Source: Mycetocola zhadangensis (GTDB taxonomy: Bacteria > Actinomycetota > Actinomycetes > Actinomycetales > Microbacteriaceae). From it: a DNA stretch of 64,000 bases. This document shows, piece after piece, positions 46,645 through 56,698 of this stretch. The translations under genes were made by a program, and so were the position numbers. Within the stretch, counting starts at the first letter, position 1, and every line of letters begins with the position of its first letter. The notes below the pieces were generated by a model that was not told the origin of the DNA, made no database searches, and saw only the letters and a list, made by a program, of their open reading frames with translations. The stretch covers positions 372,001-436,000 of the forward strand of contig NZ_RCWJ01000003.1 of the NCBI RefSeq assembly GCF_003668565.1. Reading direction: 5' to 3'.

Positions 46645-46857
46645 GTCGATGCCGACATCGATGTCTATGTCGGGGTGATTCCAGCGTCAATGCCAGCGTC
46701 TTTGCGGCATCGATGCCGATGTCAGAGGTGGGTGGTGTACTGAAGTCATGAACGAAGCAGTTCGACACTCAGGGTTCCGCACCTTTGCGGGCGCCCCGCC
46801 GTGCCGCTGCTTTCCGGGTTGTGCTGCTGGTTCGGTGTTCGGTGGTGACCGGGTGTT

Positions 46858-48402
46858 ATGACTCTCGCGGTGAGTGATCTTCTCCCGGCCGTAGGGTCGG
46901 AGGGAGAGGCTGCGCTCACCAGCCTGTTGCAGCATCTTGGTGACGTTCTCACTGTCCTGGATTTGGATCATTTGGACCGGTTGAGCGGGGACCAACTGTT
47001 GACGCAGATGAGTCAGGTTGCTCATGTGCTGCGCGGCAGTGAAGCCGCGCTCGCGGCGATGAGCGCGGAAGTGGCGGTGCGGTCCGACCCGGTCCGTGGT
47101 GGGGAGGGCCTCGCCGCGAAGCACACCTATCAGCGTCCGTCGCAGTTGATCGAGGTGATCACCGGGCTGTCGTCAGCGACAGCGGGCCGGTTGATCCGGG
47201 TCGGGCAACGCACCACCCAACGCGTCAGCGACGCCGGACTGCCGCTGCCGCCCCTGTTCCCGGCCGTCAGCAAAGCGTTGCATGAGGGTTTGATCGGAGT
47301 GGACGCTGCGGAGAACATCACCCGTGAACTCTCTCTCGCCGCACCCCGAGCCGAGGTGGAGCACCTCGCGATCGCGGAAACCGCGCTCGTGGAACAGGCC
47401 ACCGGCGCAGGATGGCGTGACGGACTGCCCCTCTCAGCGGACCTGATCACGATACAGGCACGGCAGTGGCGAGAACGGCTCGACGAAGACGGCATCGAAC
47501 CGCGCACCGAGAAAGCGTTCCTGAAACGCGACTTCTGGATCGCCCGCACCACCACCCCCGACGGACTGGTGAAGTTCGGCGGTCAGGTCACCGTCGACGT
47601 CGGCACGAAACTGCACGCCTTGTTGGATGCGATCCTGAGCCCACGAACCGACTGCCGCTACCTCCCGCCCGAAGACCCCACCAGCATTCAAGACGATGAG
47701 GCAAGTGCCACTCCACAGGATGGGAATGCACAAGTTTCCGGAAGCGCCGCACTGTTCGATGCTGAGGCTGCCGGCCCAGACACGGCACACGACGGGACGA
47801 AGCACAGCGAGGCAGAGCACGACGAGGCGGAGCACGACGCCAGGGTCAAAGACCGACGAACGGCGGGGCAGAAACGCGCAGATGTATTCGCGGCGATGAT
47901 CGACGCCCTCGCCCGCGGCACGGACGTTCCCACGGTCAGCGGAGCCTCACCCACCGTGGTCGTGACGGTCACGGCCGAGGTTCTCGAACGGGAAAAGGGC
48001 ACCGGACAGATCGTCGGCATCAACGCCCCTGTCGCGTTCTCCAGCATCAAACAGATCCTCTGCGACGCCAGCATCGTCCCGGTTTTCATCGACCCAGACG
48101 GCACGATCGTTGCCCTCGGCAACGATCAACGCCGATTCAACCGCACCCAGCGCATGGGCATGATCGCCCGGGACGGCCCCACCTGCGCCATGCCTGACTG
48201 TCAGATCCCGGCCACCGGTTGTGAAGCCCACCACGTGACCGAGCACAGCCAAGGCGGACCGACCGATATCGACAACGGTGCCCTGTTCTGCTGGTTCCAC
48301 CACCGCATGATCGACACCGGAGTTTTCACCGTTGAAATGGTCAATGGCAAACCCAAGGTCACCATCGCCGAGCGGCTCCGCCGCAAACCCTATTTCCAAT
48401 AG
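46858..48402 (+). CDS. DUF222 plus HNH endonuclease-domain protein
   Basis: The 514-residue protein has the actinobacterial DUF222 (13E12-repeat) domain over about residues 30-420 and a C-terminal HNH motif: CEAHHVTEHSQGGPTDIDNG, then LFCWFHHRMID. The cysteines around the motif (CAMPDC) fit a zinc-bound HNH fold. A variable acidic, His-rich stretch (EAEHDEAEHD) interrupts the middle. These genes are multi-copy in many Microbacteriaceae and related genomes; their role is unknown. The ribosome site before the ATG is weak. Confidence 0.9.
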   Translation: MTLAVSDLLPAVGSEGEAALTSLLQHLGDVLTVLDLDHLDRLSGDQLLTQMSQVAHVLRGSEAALAAMSAEVAVRSDPVRGGEGLAAKHTYQRPSQLIEVITGLSSATAGRLIRVGQRTTQRVSDAGLPLPPLFPAVSKALHEGLIGVDAAENITRELSLAAPRAEVEHLAIAETALVEQATGAGWRDGLPLSADLITIQARQWRERLDEDGIEPRTEKAFLKRDFWIARTTTPDGLVKFGGQVTVDVGTKLHALLDAILSPRTDCRYLPPEDPTSIQDDEASATPQDGNAQVSGSAALFDAEAAGPDTAHDGTKHSEAEHDEAEHDARVKDRRTAGQKRADVFAAMIDALARGTDVPTVSGASPTVVVTVTAEVLEREKGTGQIVGINAPVAFSSIKQILCDASIVPVFIDPDGTIVALGNDQRRFNRTQRMGMIARDGPTCAMPDCQIPATGCEAHHVTEHSQGGPTDIDNGALFCWFHHRMIDTGVFTVEMVNGKPKVTIAERLRRKPYFQ

Positions 48403-48421
48403 GCAGCACTCGACGCTCGGG

Positions 48422-49432
48422 TTAACCGGTCGCTGTCGATTCCCGGGCTACCACCGAAAAATTCGTCAGGTACTGCTCGGGCGGTGCATCCCGGTTTTCG
48501 ATTCGATCGGCGAGTACCCGCACTGCGGTTTCCGCGATCTCGTCGCGGCCGGGATCCACAGTCGACAGTGTCGGGAGGGAGTATTTTGTCTCGTCCAGGC
48601 CGTCGAATCCCATCACCGCCACATCCTGTGGAATGCGAAGTCCTGCTTCCTGTAGAACGCGCATCGCACCCAAAGCGAGTGTGTCGTTGAACCCGAACAC
48701 CGCGTCGAATTGAACTCCAGACGCGAGCAGACTTCGCATGGCCTCGGCGCCGTCCGCCCTGTACCAGCGATCAACAGGAGCCATCAGACGCTGGTCAAAG
48801 TCGATGCCAGCTTCCTCGAGCGCCTCGCGGTAACCCTGCAAGCGCAAGGAGCTTGAACCGACAAGCTCTCCTTCGTGAACGCCGAGCACCGCAATACGGC
48901 GACGACCGGCGTCGATCAGGTGCTTGGTCGCTGCTTTCGCTGCCTCCGTATTGCGCATGGTCACGTGATCTGACGGACCGCCGAAAATTCGCTCGCCGAG
49001 CAAGACAAGCGGGTAAGGCACAGTAAGCAGGGCGGCGTCGTTCTGATCCATTCCGCGCGGGCTGAAGATGAGTCCATCCGTCAACTGCAGGCGGGGACTC
49101 GACAGCATTTCAATCTCGCGTGCCCGATCGCCTCCCCCGGTTTGCTCCACCAGCACAACGAGGTGGTGTCTCTCCGCCGCGCGAATGACAGCATCCGCCA
49201 ACTCAGCGAAGTAACTCAGGCTCAGTTCCGGCAATGCGAGACCGATCACTCCTGTCCGTCCCGACCTCAGACTTCGCGCAGACAGGTTGGGCTGATAGCC
49301 GAGCTGCGCAATCGCTTTCAGCACCTTCTCCCGCGTCGCTGGCCGGATGTGCTCATAGTCATTGACGACGTTCGAAACCGTCTTGATCGATACTCCCGCG
49401 AGGATAGCGACGTCATGGAGCGTTGTCGCCAT
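48422..49432 (-). CDS. LacI-family regulator, likely controlling abfA
   Basis: The 336-residue protein has the LacI helix-turn-helix (TLHDVAILAGVSIKTVSNVV at 4-23) and hinge (LSARSLRSGRTGVIGLALP), followed by the effector domain. A near-palindromic TACAACGTTGCA site 55-66 bp upstream of its ATG resembles the site before abfA at 46365-46376, suggesting one regulon with autoregulation. The inducer is probably an arabino- or xylo-oligosaccharide product (inference). Confidence 0.9.
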   Translation of the reverse strand: MATTLHDVAILAGVSIKTVSNVVNDYEHIRPATREKVLKAIAQLGYQPNLSARSLRSGRTGVIGLALPELSLSYFAELADAVIRAAERHHLVVLVEQTGGGDRAREIEMLSSPRLQLTDGLIFSPRGMDQNDAALLTVPYPLVLLGERIFGGPSDHVTMRNTEAAKAATKHLIDAGRRRIAVLGVHEGELVGSSSLRLQGYREALEEAGIDFDQRLMAPVDRWYRADGAEAMRSLLASGVQFDAVFGFNDTLALGAMRVLQEAGLRIPQDVAVMGFDGLDETKYSLPTLSTVDPGRDEIAETAVRVLADRIENRDAPPEQYLTNFSVVARESTATG

Positions 49433-49486
49433 GGAGATCCCTTCTCTCGCGGTGCGCTGCTCGGCACAGTCGTCTGATCACGAACC

Positions 49487-49498
49487 TACAACGTTGCA
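49487..49498 (-). promoter_or_regulatory. LacI-type operator TACAACGTTGCA upstream of the LacI gene
   Basis: It matches the abfA palindrome at 46365-46376 in 11 of 12 positions and lies 55 bp before the LacI start. Confidence 0.6.
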
Positions 49499-49538
49499 TG
49501 CATCTCGCGTGGCCCCCAGGAAGAAGCGAGACCCCGCT

Positions 49539-49973
49539 CTAGCCAGCTTCGCTGCCGAACACACGACGAGAAAGGGCCTGAACGTCCCTGTCCATGTTCT
49601 CGAGCTTGACGTCAATTGACTCGAACTTTCCATTTACCTCGCGTCTGAGCCCGTCGAAATTCGCCGCCATCGCCTCAAAACTCCGGTCGATCGCCTCAAA
49701 TCTCCGGTCGATCGCCTCAGATCTCCGGTCGATCATCTCAAACCGAGCGTTAATCCCGTCGAATCGCGCGTCGATCGCTCCGAATCTGGCTTCTATGGAT
49801 TCGAACTTCGCGTCCATTCGATCCCGCAGCCCACCGATCGCGCTCGTCAATGTCCGATTAAAACTTGTTGTCACGATACCGATCATGGCGAATATGGCCG
49901 CAGAGAAGACGGCAATCAGCACCCAGACCTGAAGCTCGGTCAACGTCAGCACCTTTCCAGTGTGAACCCGCAT
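49539..49973 (-). CDS. Membrane-anchored heptad-repeat coiled-coil protein
   Basis: The 144-residue protein has one N-terminal membrane helix (~13-36), then about eight consecutive seven-residue units of the type F-E-A-I-D-R-R from ~52 to ~110. This predicts a long coiled coil on the inner or outer face of the membrane. The DNA shows matching 21-bp near repeats at about 49660-49745. A short C-terminal stretch follows. Homologous-looking small proteins of unknown role occur widely. Start ATG 49973 has only a weak ribosome site. Confidence 0.6.
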   Translation of the reverse strand: MRVHTGKVLTLTELQVWVLIAVFSAAIFAMIGIVTTSFNRTLTSAIGGLRDRMDAKFESIEARFGAIDARFDGINARFEMIDRRSEAIDRRFEAIDRSFEAMAANFDGLRREVNGKFESIDVKLENMDRDVQALSRRVFGSEAG

Positions 49974-50069
49974 CGCATCCCACGCTAGGGCTGCAGCACT
50001 CGATCTTTCGTTGCGCGCACTCGCTGTGGAAAAGGCCGTGTCGCGAGGTGATGTGTAGGAGCTCCCCCC

Positions 50070-50267
50070 TCAGCAGCACCGCCCCTGCGGTTCGCGATCC
50101 TGAACGTCGTCGCGTTCTCGCCAAAATTCCTTCTCCGGCATGGGCGGGACGTCGGGATGCGCAGACCGATGATGCGCCAGGTACACCTCGTAGGCATTGT
50201 CGCCCATGACCGCCTGGACGTACCGGCCAACGGACGCCAGTCCCCGACGAATCGTGATGGCGTTCAT
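50070..50267 (-). CDS. YbdD/YjiX-type small protein
   Basis: The 65-residue protein contains the DUF466 pattern (RYVQAVMGDNAYEVYLAHHR, ~15-34; then PPMPEKEFWRER). Genes of this family follow cstA in many bacteria. Here its ATG overlaps the cstA stop in TGATG, so the two are translationally coupled. It probably assists the CstA pyruvate/peptide transporter, though its exact role is not established. Confidence 0.88.
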   Translation of the reverse strand: MNAITIRRGLASVGRYVQAVMGDNAYEVYLAHHRSAHPDVPPMPEKEFWRERDDVQDREPQGRCC

Positions 50268-52582
50268 CAGTGCCTCGACTTCTCACGTCGTTTGTCGGCA
50301 GGAAGCGCGTCCCACAGCTTCTGGATTCGCTTCTCTGGCTTCGTCGTAATCAGGCCAGAGGCGCCGAAAATACGTGACGCAACAGCCGGATCTTCGGTGT
50401 TGATCCCACCACCATTTGAGAATGCCCTGATCGTGCGGTACACCGCCACAGCAATGACGATGACTGTCAGCACGACAAAAAGAATCGACAGCGTTCCCTG
50501 CACAAAGGTGTTGCGCACTACTGCTTCCATCGCTTCACGGCTCGTCGCCGTGCCAAAGGTTTCCTCTCCGGCAGCGAGCGCTTCCTTGAACGCATTGTGC
50601 TGCGCCCAGTACCCGACGGCGGGAACCGGGGAGAAAATCTTGTACAGCGACGCCGTGACCGTGACAGCTGTCGCAAACGCAAGCGGGAGGGCCACAACCC
50701 AGAGATATTTGAACTGACCGCGGTCCGCGACGATGGCCAAACACACGGCAAGCGCGATCGCCGCAAGCAACTGATTGGCAATACCGAAGAGGGGGAACAA
50801 AGTGTTAATTCCGCCGAGCGGATCGGTCACGCCCATGATGAGGATCGCACCCCACGCTGCAACCATGATCGCCGTGCAGATCCAGGCTCCGAGCGTCCAG
50901 CTCGCGTCCTTGAACTTCGGGAAGATGTTGCCGATGGAGTCCTGCAGCATGAACCGGGCCACCCGGGTGCCCGCGTCCACCGCGGTAAGGATGAACAGCG
51001 CCTCAAACATGATTGCGAAGTGGTACCAGAAGCTCATCAGGGCGGTGCCACCGATCAGCTGCTGCATGATGTGCGCCAGGCCGACGGCGAGGGTCGGCGC
51101 CCCACCGGTACGGGAGACCACACTTTCTTCGCCGACATTGCGCGCCGTTTCTTCGAGAAGCTCCGGTGTGAGGTTGACGCCGGTGAGACCGAGCGAGTTC
51201 ACGTACGCAACAGCGCCCTCAACGGTGCCGAGGGTGTTTGCCGCCGAGATGTTCATGGCGAAGTACAGGCCCCGGTCGATCGAGATCGCTGCAACCAGCG
51301 CCATGATGGCCACGAAACTCTCCATCAGCATGCCGCCGTAGCCGATGAATCGGCTCTGGCGTTCCTTTTCGAGGAGCTTCGGTGTGGTTCCGGATGCGAT
51401 CAGCGCATGGAATCCGCTCAGCGCACCACACGCGATGGTGACGAAGAGGAAGGGGAACAACGAGCCAGGCACGACCGGTCCACCGGCCGGGTTACCAGCG
51501 AACTCGCTAAACGCCGGAACGGTGATCTCCGGGCGGACCAGGATGATGGCGAGCGCCAGCATCAGGATCGTTCCGATCTTCATGAAGGTGGAGAGGTAGT
51601 CGCGCGGCGCCAGCAACAGCCAGACCGGGAGGATGGCGGCGATGAAACCGTAGATGATGATGCCCCAGGCGATGGTGGTGCGGTCGAGGGTGAACACCGC
51701 TGCACCCCATGCTGTGTCGGCAACCATGCCGCCGCCGATGATCGCAGCCAGCAGCAGAATGAACCCGATGATCGAGATCTCGGTGATCTTCCCCGGCCGA
51801 AGGAACCGCAGGTAGACGCCCATGAAGAGCGCGATCGGGATGGTCATCGAGACGCTGAAGACACCCCACGGGCTCTCACCAAGCGCGTTGACGACAACGA
51901 GCGCGAGAATCGCGACGATGATTACCATGATCACGAGGGTGGCGATGATCGCGGCAACGCCGCCGACCCGGCCAAGCTGATCGCGAGCCATCTGCCCGAG
52001 TGAACGTCCACCCCTACGGGTGGAGAAGAAGAGGACGAGATAATCCTGAACGGCACCAGCGAGAATGACGCCGACAATGATCCAGAGCGTGCCAGGGAGG
52101 TAACCCATTTGCGCAGCCAGGACGGGGCCGACAAGCGGGCCGGCACCTGCAATCGCAGCGAAGTGGTGCCCGAACAGCACACGACGGTCGGTGGGAACGT
52201 AGTCCTTACCGTTCGCGAGGTATTCGGCTGGAGTCGCCCGACGATCATCCGGCCTCGTGATGACGCGCTCAATGAACTTCGAGTAGAACCGGTACGCGAT
52301 GAGATAGGTGCACACGGCTGCGAAGACAAACCAGATGGCGTTGACTGTCTCGCCGCGCACAACAGCGAGCATCACCCACGCGAGACCACCGAGAATCGCG
52401 ATCGCTACCCAGAGGATGATCTTCGGTGGGGTCCACCGACGCTCTTCCGCTTCACGCTCCTGATCGGGAACGGCGATGGGCGGCAAAGCCGGATCCTGCT
52501 GCAAGACTCCCGCTTCGGCGGGATCACCATTGCCTCTTGCCCTATTGCGTTTGGCCCTGCTGCGGTCGGCGTCGTTGCCCAT
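50267..52582 (-). CDS. cstA: Carbon starvation protein CstA (pyruvate/peptide transporter)
   Basis: From ATG 52582, with GAGGGG six bases upstream, this is a 771-residue protein with about 16-18 membrane helices. CstA signatures include the early AAVCTYLIAYRFYSKFI segment, FGHHFAAIAGAGPLVGP and MGYLPGTLW. CstA proteins import pyruvate or peptides under carbon limitation. The first ~50 residues are a charged cytoplasmic tail (DADRSRAKRNRARGNG). The small YbdD-type gene follows. Confidence 0.95.
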   Translation of the reverse strand: MGNDADRSRAKRNRARGNGDPAEAGVLQQDPALPPIAVPDQEREAEERRWTPPKIILWVAIAILGGLAWVMLAVVRGETVNAIWFVFAAVCTYLIAYRFYSKFIERVITRPDDRRATPAEYLANGKDYVPTDRRVLFGHHFAAIAGAGPLVGPVLAAQMGYLPGTLWIIVGVILAGAVQDYLVLFFSTRRGGRSLGQMARDQLGRVGGVAAIIATLVIMVIIVAILALVVVNALGESPWGVFSVSMTIPIALFMGVYLRFLRPGKITEISIIGFILLLAAIIGGGMVADTAWGAAVFTLDRTTIAWGIIIYGFIAAILPVWLLLAPRDYLSTFMKIGTILMLALAIILVRPEITVPAFSEFAGNPAGGPVVPGSLFPFLFVTIACGALSGFHALIASGTTPKLLEKERQSRFIGYGGMLMESFVAIMALVAAISIDRGLYFAMNISAANTLGTVEGAVAYVNSLGLTGVNLTPELLEETARNVGEESVVSRTGGAPTLAVGLAHIMQQLIGGTALMSFWYHFAIMFEALFILTAVDAGTRVARFMLQDSIGNIFPKFKDASWTLGAWICTAIMVAAWGAILIMGVTDPLGGINTLFPLFGIANQLLAAIALAVCLAIVADRGQFKYLWVVALPLAFATAVTVTASLYKIFSPVPAVGYWAQHNAFKEALAAGEETFGTATSREAMEAVVRNTFVQGTLSILFVVLTVIVIAVAVYRTIRAFSNGGGINTEDPAVASRIFGASGLITTKPEKRIQKLWDALPADKRREKSRH

Positions 52583-52656
52583 TGGAACCCCTCGAATCAC
52601 AATGTTGGTGCTGATCTATCGCCGCACAACATCGTGCGGTAGCTCCGATGCTACAT

Positions 52657-52670
52657 CCCCCGAACGGGGG
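52657..52670 (-). terminator. Short GC hairpin between the Bcr-type MFS gene and cstA
   Basis: CCCCC-GAAC-GGGGG (52657-52670) lies 5 bp past the MFS stop on the minus strand. CCGCAC/GTGCGG (52622-52639) forms a second small hairpin. Neither has a T-tract. Confidence 0.35.
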
Positions 52671-52674
52671 CAAG

Positions 52675-53904
52675 CTATCCGGCGAGCGGTGGCACCTTAT
52701 TCGGCTGAACGATAAACCACAGAGACAGGATCGACACGGAAGCTGTGACGAGCATGACAGCGCCCATCGGAACCGCCGAGTCCATGCCGAGCACGCCGAC
52801 GACCGGGGAAATCAGTCCCGCGAGTCCGAAGTTCAGAGCACCGAGCAGTGAGGCGGCAGTGCCGGCCTCGTGGCCGTGATTGACGAGCGCGAGCACCTGC
52901 ACTGCCGGGAAACCGAATCCGGCGGCCATGATGAAGAGGAACAGCGGAATGAGCACGCCGAGGAATCCGGCCCCGGATTGGGTCAGCACGATGATGGCGA
53001 GGGCGGAGAGCGCCTGCACAGCCGTTGTCACCGCGAGGATCCACTGCGGGCCAATGCTTCGCATGAGCCGCGAGGACACCTGCACGCCGATGACGATTCC
53101 GATCGAGTTGATTCCGAACAGGTACCCATACTGCTGGGCGTTGAGCCCGTACAACTCCTGGAACAGGAACGAGGAACTGGACAGGTAGGCGAAGAGCCCG
53201 GAGAAGCTCATGCCACCGATGAGTGCAACGCCGACAAACACCCGGTCGGAGAAAACCGAACGGTATCGGTCACGGACCGTCGAGTGTCCGGCTCCATGCC
53301 TGCGCTCCGGTGGCAGAGTCTCCACGATGAAGATGGACACGGCGATCATCACGACGATGCCGTAAAGGGCCAGGAAGAAGAACAGCCCACGCCAGTCAAG
53401 GAAGAGCAACAGCTGCGAACCGATCACCGGAGCCAGGATCGGGGCGAGACCGTTCACGAGGGCTAGGCGCGACAGCATCCGTACGAGTGGCTTTCCACCA
53501 AATAGGTCGCGAACCATTGCCATGGCCACAACTCCACCTGCGGCGGCGCCAGCACCCTGCAGCACACGGAAGATACTGAGCCAGAGGATGTCTGGGGCGA
53601 AGGCAGCGCCGACACTCGCGGCGATGTGCACGCTGGTCGCCAGGATCAATGGGAGGCGGCGGCCGACCTTGTCGCTCCACGGGCCCATGAACAGCTGGCC
53701 GAGGGCGAAACCGATGGTGGTTCCTGTCAGCGTCAGCTGGATGAGGGATGCCGGGACGTCCAGCTCCTTTTCGAGCACTGGGAATGCCGGAAGGTACAGG
53801 TCGATGGTGAACGGGCCGAGCGCGGTGAGGGCGCCGAGAACAACGATGTAGACAAGTCGCTGACGACGGGTGAGCGCGTCGCCGGGGTGAAGAACGGTAG
53901 TCAC
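52675..53904 (-). CDS. Bcr/CflA-type multidrug efflux MFS transporter
   Basis: GTG 53904 gives a 409-residue protein with 12 predicted helices. Family signatures include DLYLPAFPVLEKELDV near residue 30, FALGQLFMGPWSDKVGRRLP (~60-79) and VRDLFGGKPLVRMLS. The open frame upstream (to 54171) has no family match. Substrate unknown. A 14-bp palindrome lies 114-127 bp upstream of the start in the gap to the ROK gene. Confidence 0.9.
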   Translation of the reverse strand: MTTVLHPGDALTRRQRLVYIVVLGALTALGPFTIDLYLPAFPVLEKELDVPASLIQLTLTGTTIGFALGQLFMGPWSDKVGRRLPLILATSVHIAASVGAAFAPDILWLSIFRVLQGAGAAAGGVVAMAMVRDLFGGKPLVRMLSRLALVNGLAPILAPVIGSQLLLFLDWRGLFFFLALYGIVVMIAVSIFIVETLPPERRHGAGHSTVRDRYRSVFSDRVFVGVALIGGMSFSGLFAYLSSSSFLFQELYGLNAQQYGYLFGINSIGIVIGVQVSSRLMRSIGPQWILAVTTAVQALSALAIIVLTQSGAGFLGVLIPLFLFIMAAGFGFPAVQVLALVNHGHEAGTAASLLGALNFGLAGLISPVVGVLGMDSAVPMGAVMLVTASVSILSLWFIVQPNKVPPLAG

Positions 53905-54017
53905 GTGAGAGAGAGTCCTAATCGAAGCGAGCGGGCCGAGCATCCCATGGACGAGCTGTGGGACCCTGACCGTAACCGTGTCGGATCGGCGGGTTATTCC
54001 CCACATCGGAAAGATTA

Positions 54018-54031
54018 TCGAATCGATTCGA
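54018..54031. promoter_or_regulatory. 14-bp palindrome TCGAATCGATTCGA
   Basis: A perfect palindrome in the 205-bp gap between the ROK stop and the MFS start, placed where an operator of the MFS gene would be. The binding protein is unknown. Confidence 0.4.
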
Positions 54032-54109
54032 GGCGCGTCTAGAGGAACCGGCAAGCGCTTGCGTTCCGGGTATTCCCGCCCAAGGCGCTTCCGCGAGGAG
54101 CCGGTCAGG

Positions 54110-55282
54110 CTAGGAGCCGGAACGCGCCGGATTGTCGATGAGCGGCTCGAACGCGAGCTGCGCTGCCCCAATGAGGAGCAGGTCCGGCCCCAGCTGGGCG
54201 CGAACTATGCGCACAGACTCGAAGGCCGCCGCGAGGGTCTGCTCCGCCACAAGCGACTCGAGCAGCTCGGGGTCGAGCGCGTGAAGCGACGCCAGGAACC
54301 CGCCGAGCACGACGAGTTCCGGATTGAGGACGTTGATCGCATTACGAAGAGCGATGCTCAGGATGCCGAGCTGACGCACGGCTTCCGCGCGCAGCTCGGC
54401 TGAGGTCGAGGTGAGGAGTGCCTGCTCAAATTGCGGCGCATCGGCTGAGCGCAGCTCGAGCAGCTCGAGCAGCCTGCCGCGGTTGACCTCGTCCTCGAGG
54501 GCTCCCCCTGTTGACGGTTTCCCCGGCCCGTCCGGCGCTGTGACGAGGTTGTGGCCAAATTCTCCCGCGTAGCCGGCGACCCCGCCGAGCGGAATGCCGT
54601 TGACGATGACTCCCCCACCGATTCCGCTCGCACCACCGTTGAGGTAGACGAGGTTGTCCACACCCCGACCAGCGCCGAAGGTGTGCTCGGCCAGCGCGCC
54701 AAGACTCGCATCGTTTGCCGCACGTGCCGCGTACCCCGTGGCATCCGTCAATAAAGACGCAACCGGCTCGTCGAGCCAGCCGAGGTGGGGGGCGAGGCGA
54801 ACCAGTCCGTCGCCGGAGCGAACGAGTCCTGGAACGGCAACACCGACACCGGCGATGACCGCTTCTGCTGGGAGTTTGGCGCGGAGAGCCGCAATGAGCT
54901 CTGCCGTGACCCGCACGGTTTCGGCGACTCCGAGCGGCTCGTCGATCTCGTGACGAACCCGGTCGACGACCTCGCCGCTCATGCGAACGACGCCGATGTT
55001 GATGGCGTCCTGTTCGGGGTTGACTGCGAAAGCCACACAATCGGGGTGCGGGCGCACGACGGGAGATGGGCGCCCGACGCCACGATTGACGTCGGGTTCC
55101 GCCTCGACGACGAGCCTCAGGGCAGCCAACTCCGTCACGAGGGCGGCCACTGTCGAACGGTTGAGTCCTGTCTCGCGGGTGAGGGTCGATCGCGACACCG
55201 CACCTTCCCGGTGCACGAGCCCGAGGATGCGCGACAGGTTGTACTGACGCACTGTGTCGAGGTTGGTGCCGCGATTATTCAC
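54110..55282 (-). CDS. ROK-family (NagC/XylR) transcriptional regulator
   Basis: The 390-residue protein has an N-terminal winged helix (RILGLVHREGAVSRSTLTRE at 18-37; GLNRSTVAALV) and a ROK sugar-binding domain with the GGGVIVNGIPLGGVAGYAGEFGH signature split over ~225-247. The zinc-site cysteines usual in ROK proteins are absent (TAPDGPGKPSTGG in their place). Next to an acetylxylan esterase and xylAB it may be a xylose-responsive repressor (inference). Its GTG start is 2 bp after a GH1 remnant. Confidence 0.9.
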   Translation of the reverse strand: MNNRGTNLDTVRQYNLSRILGLVHREGAVSRSTLTRETGLNRSTVAALVTELAALRLVVEAEPDVNRGVGRPSPVVRPHPDCVAFAVNPEQDAINIGVVRMSGEVVDRVRHEIDEPLGVAETVRVTAELIAALRAKLPAEAVIAGVGVAVPGLVRSGDGLVRLAPHLGWLDEPVASLLTDATGYAARAANDASLGALAEHTFGAGRGVDNLVYLNGGASGIGGGVIVNGIPLGGVAGYAGEFGHNLVTAPDGPGKPSTGGALEDEVNRGRLLELLELRSADAPQFEQALLTSTSAELRAEAVRQLGILSIALRNAINVLNPELVVLGGFLASLHALDPELLESLVAEQTLAAAFESVRIVRAQLGPDLLLIGAAQLAFEPLIDNPARSGS

Positions 55283-55284
55283 TG

Positions 55285-56582
<1,298 letters not shown>

Positions 56583-56601
56583 CCACGGGGATTCTCTTTC
56601 G

Positions 56602-56641
56602 AACGGATGCCACCTGCGGGACTAGCCGGACGGCATCCGTT
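56602..56641 (+). terminator. AACGGATGCC/GGCATCCGTT inverted repeat after the esterase gene
   Basis: Two 10-bp arms (56602-56611 and 56632-56641) are separated by 20 bases. It lies 19 bp after the esterase stop and before xylA. The arms equal those of the terminator at 10087-10126, but there is no long T-tract. Confidence 0.55.
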
Positions 56642-56698
56642 GTGTAATATGTTCTCGTATCCAACAAATCATCAACGATGCTGAATCGGAGCAAGACC

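Noticed and set aside
46571-46700. GTCAGC repeats considered as an oriV iteron or CRISPR
   Set aside because: Units are 6 bp with no spacers and no replication gene nearby; they fit a microsatellite.
49660-49750. 21-bp near repeats considered as a CRISPR array
   Set aside because: There are no spacers; the repeats encode consecutive heptads of a coiled-coil protein.
50597-52003. 468-codon plus-strand ORF rich in Arg/Asp/His
   Set aside because: Antisense of cstA; composition is the mirror of hydrophobic membrane codons.
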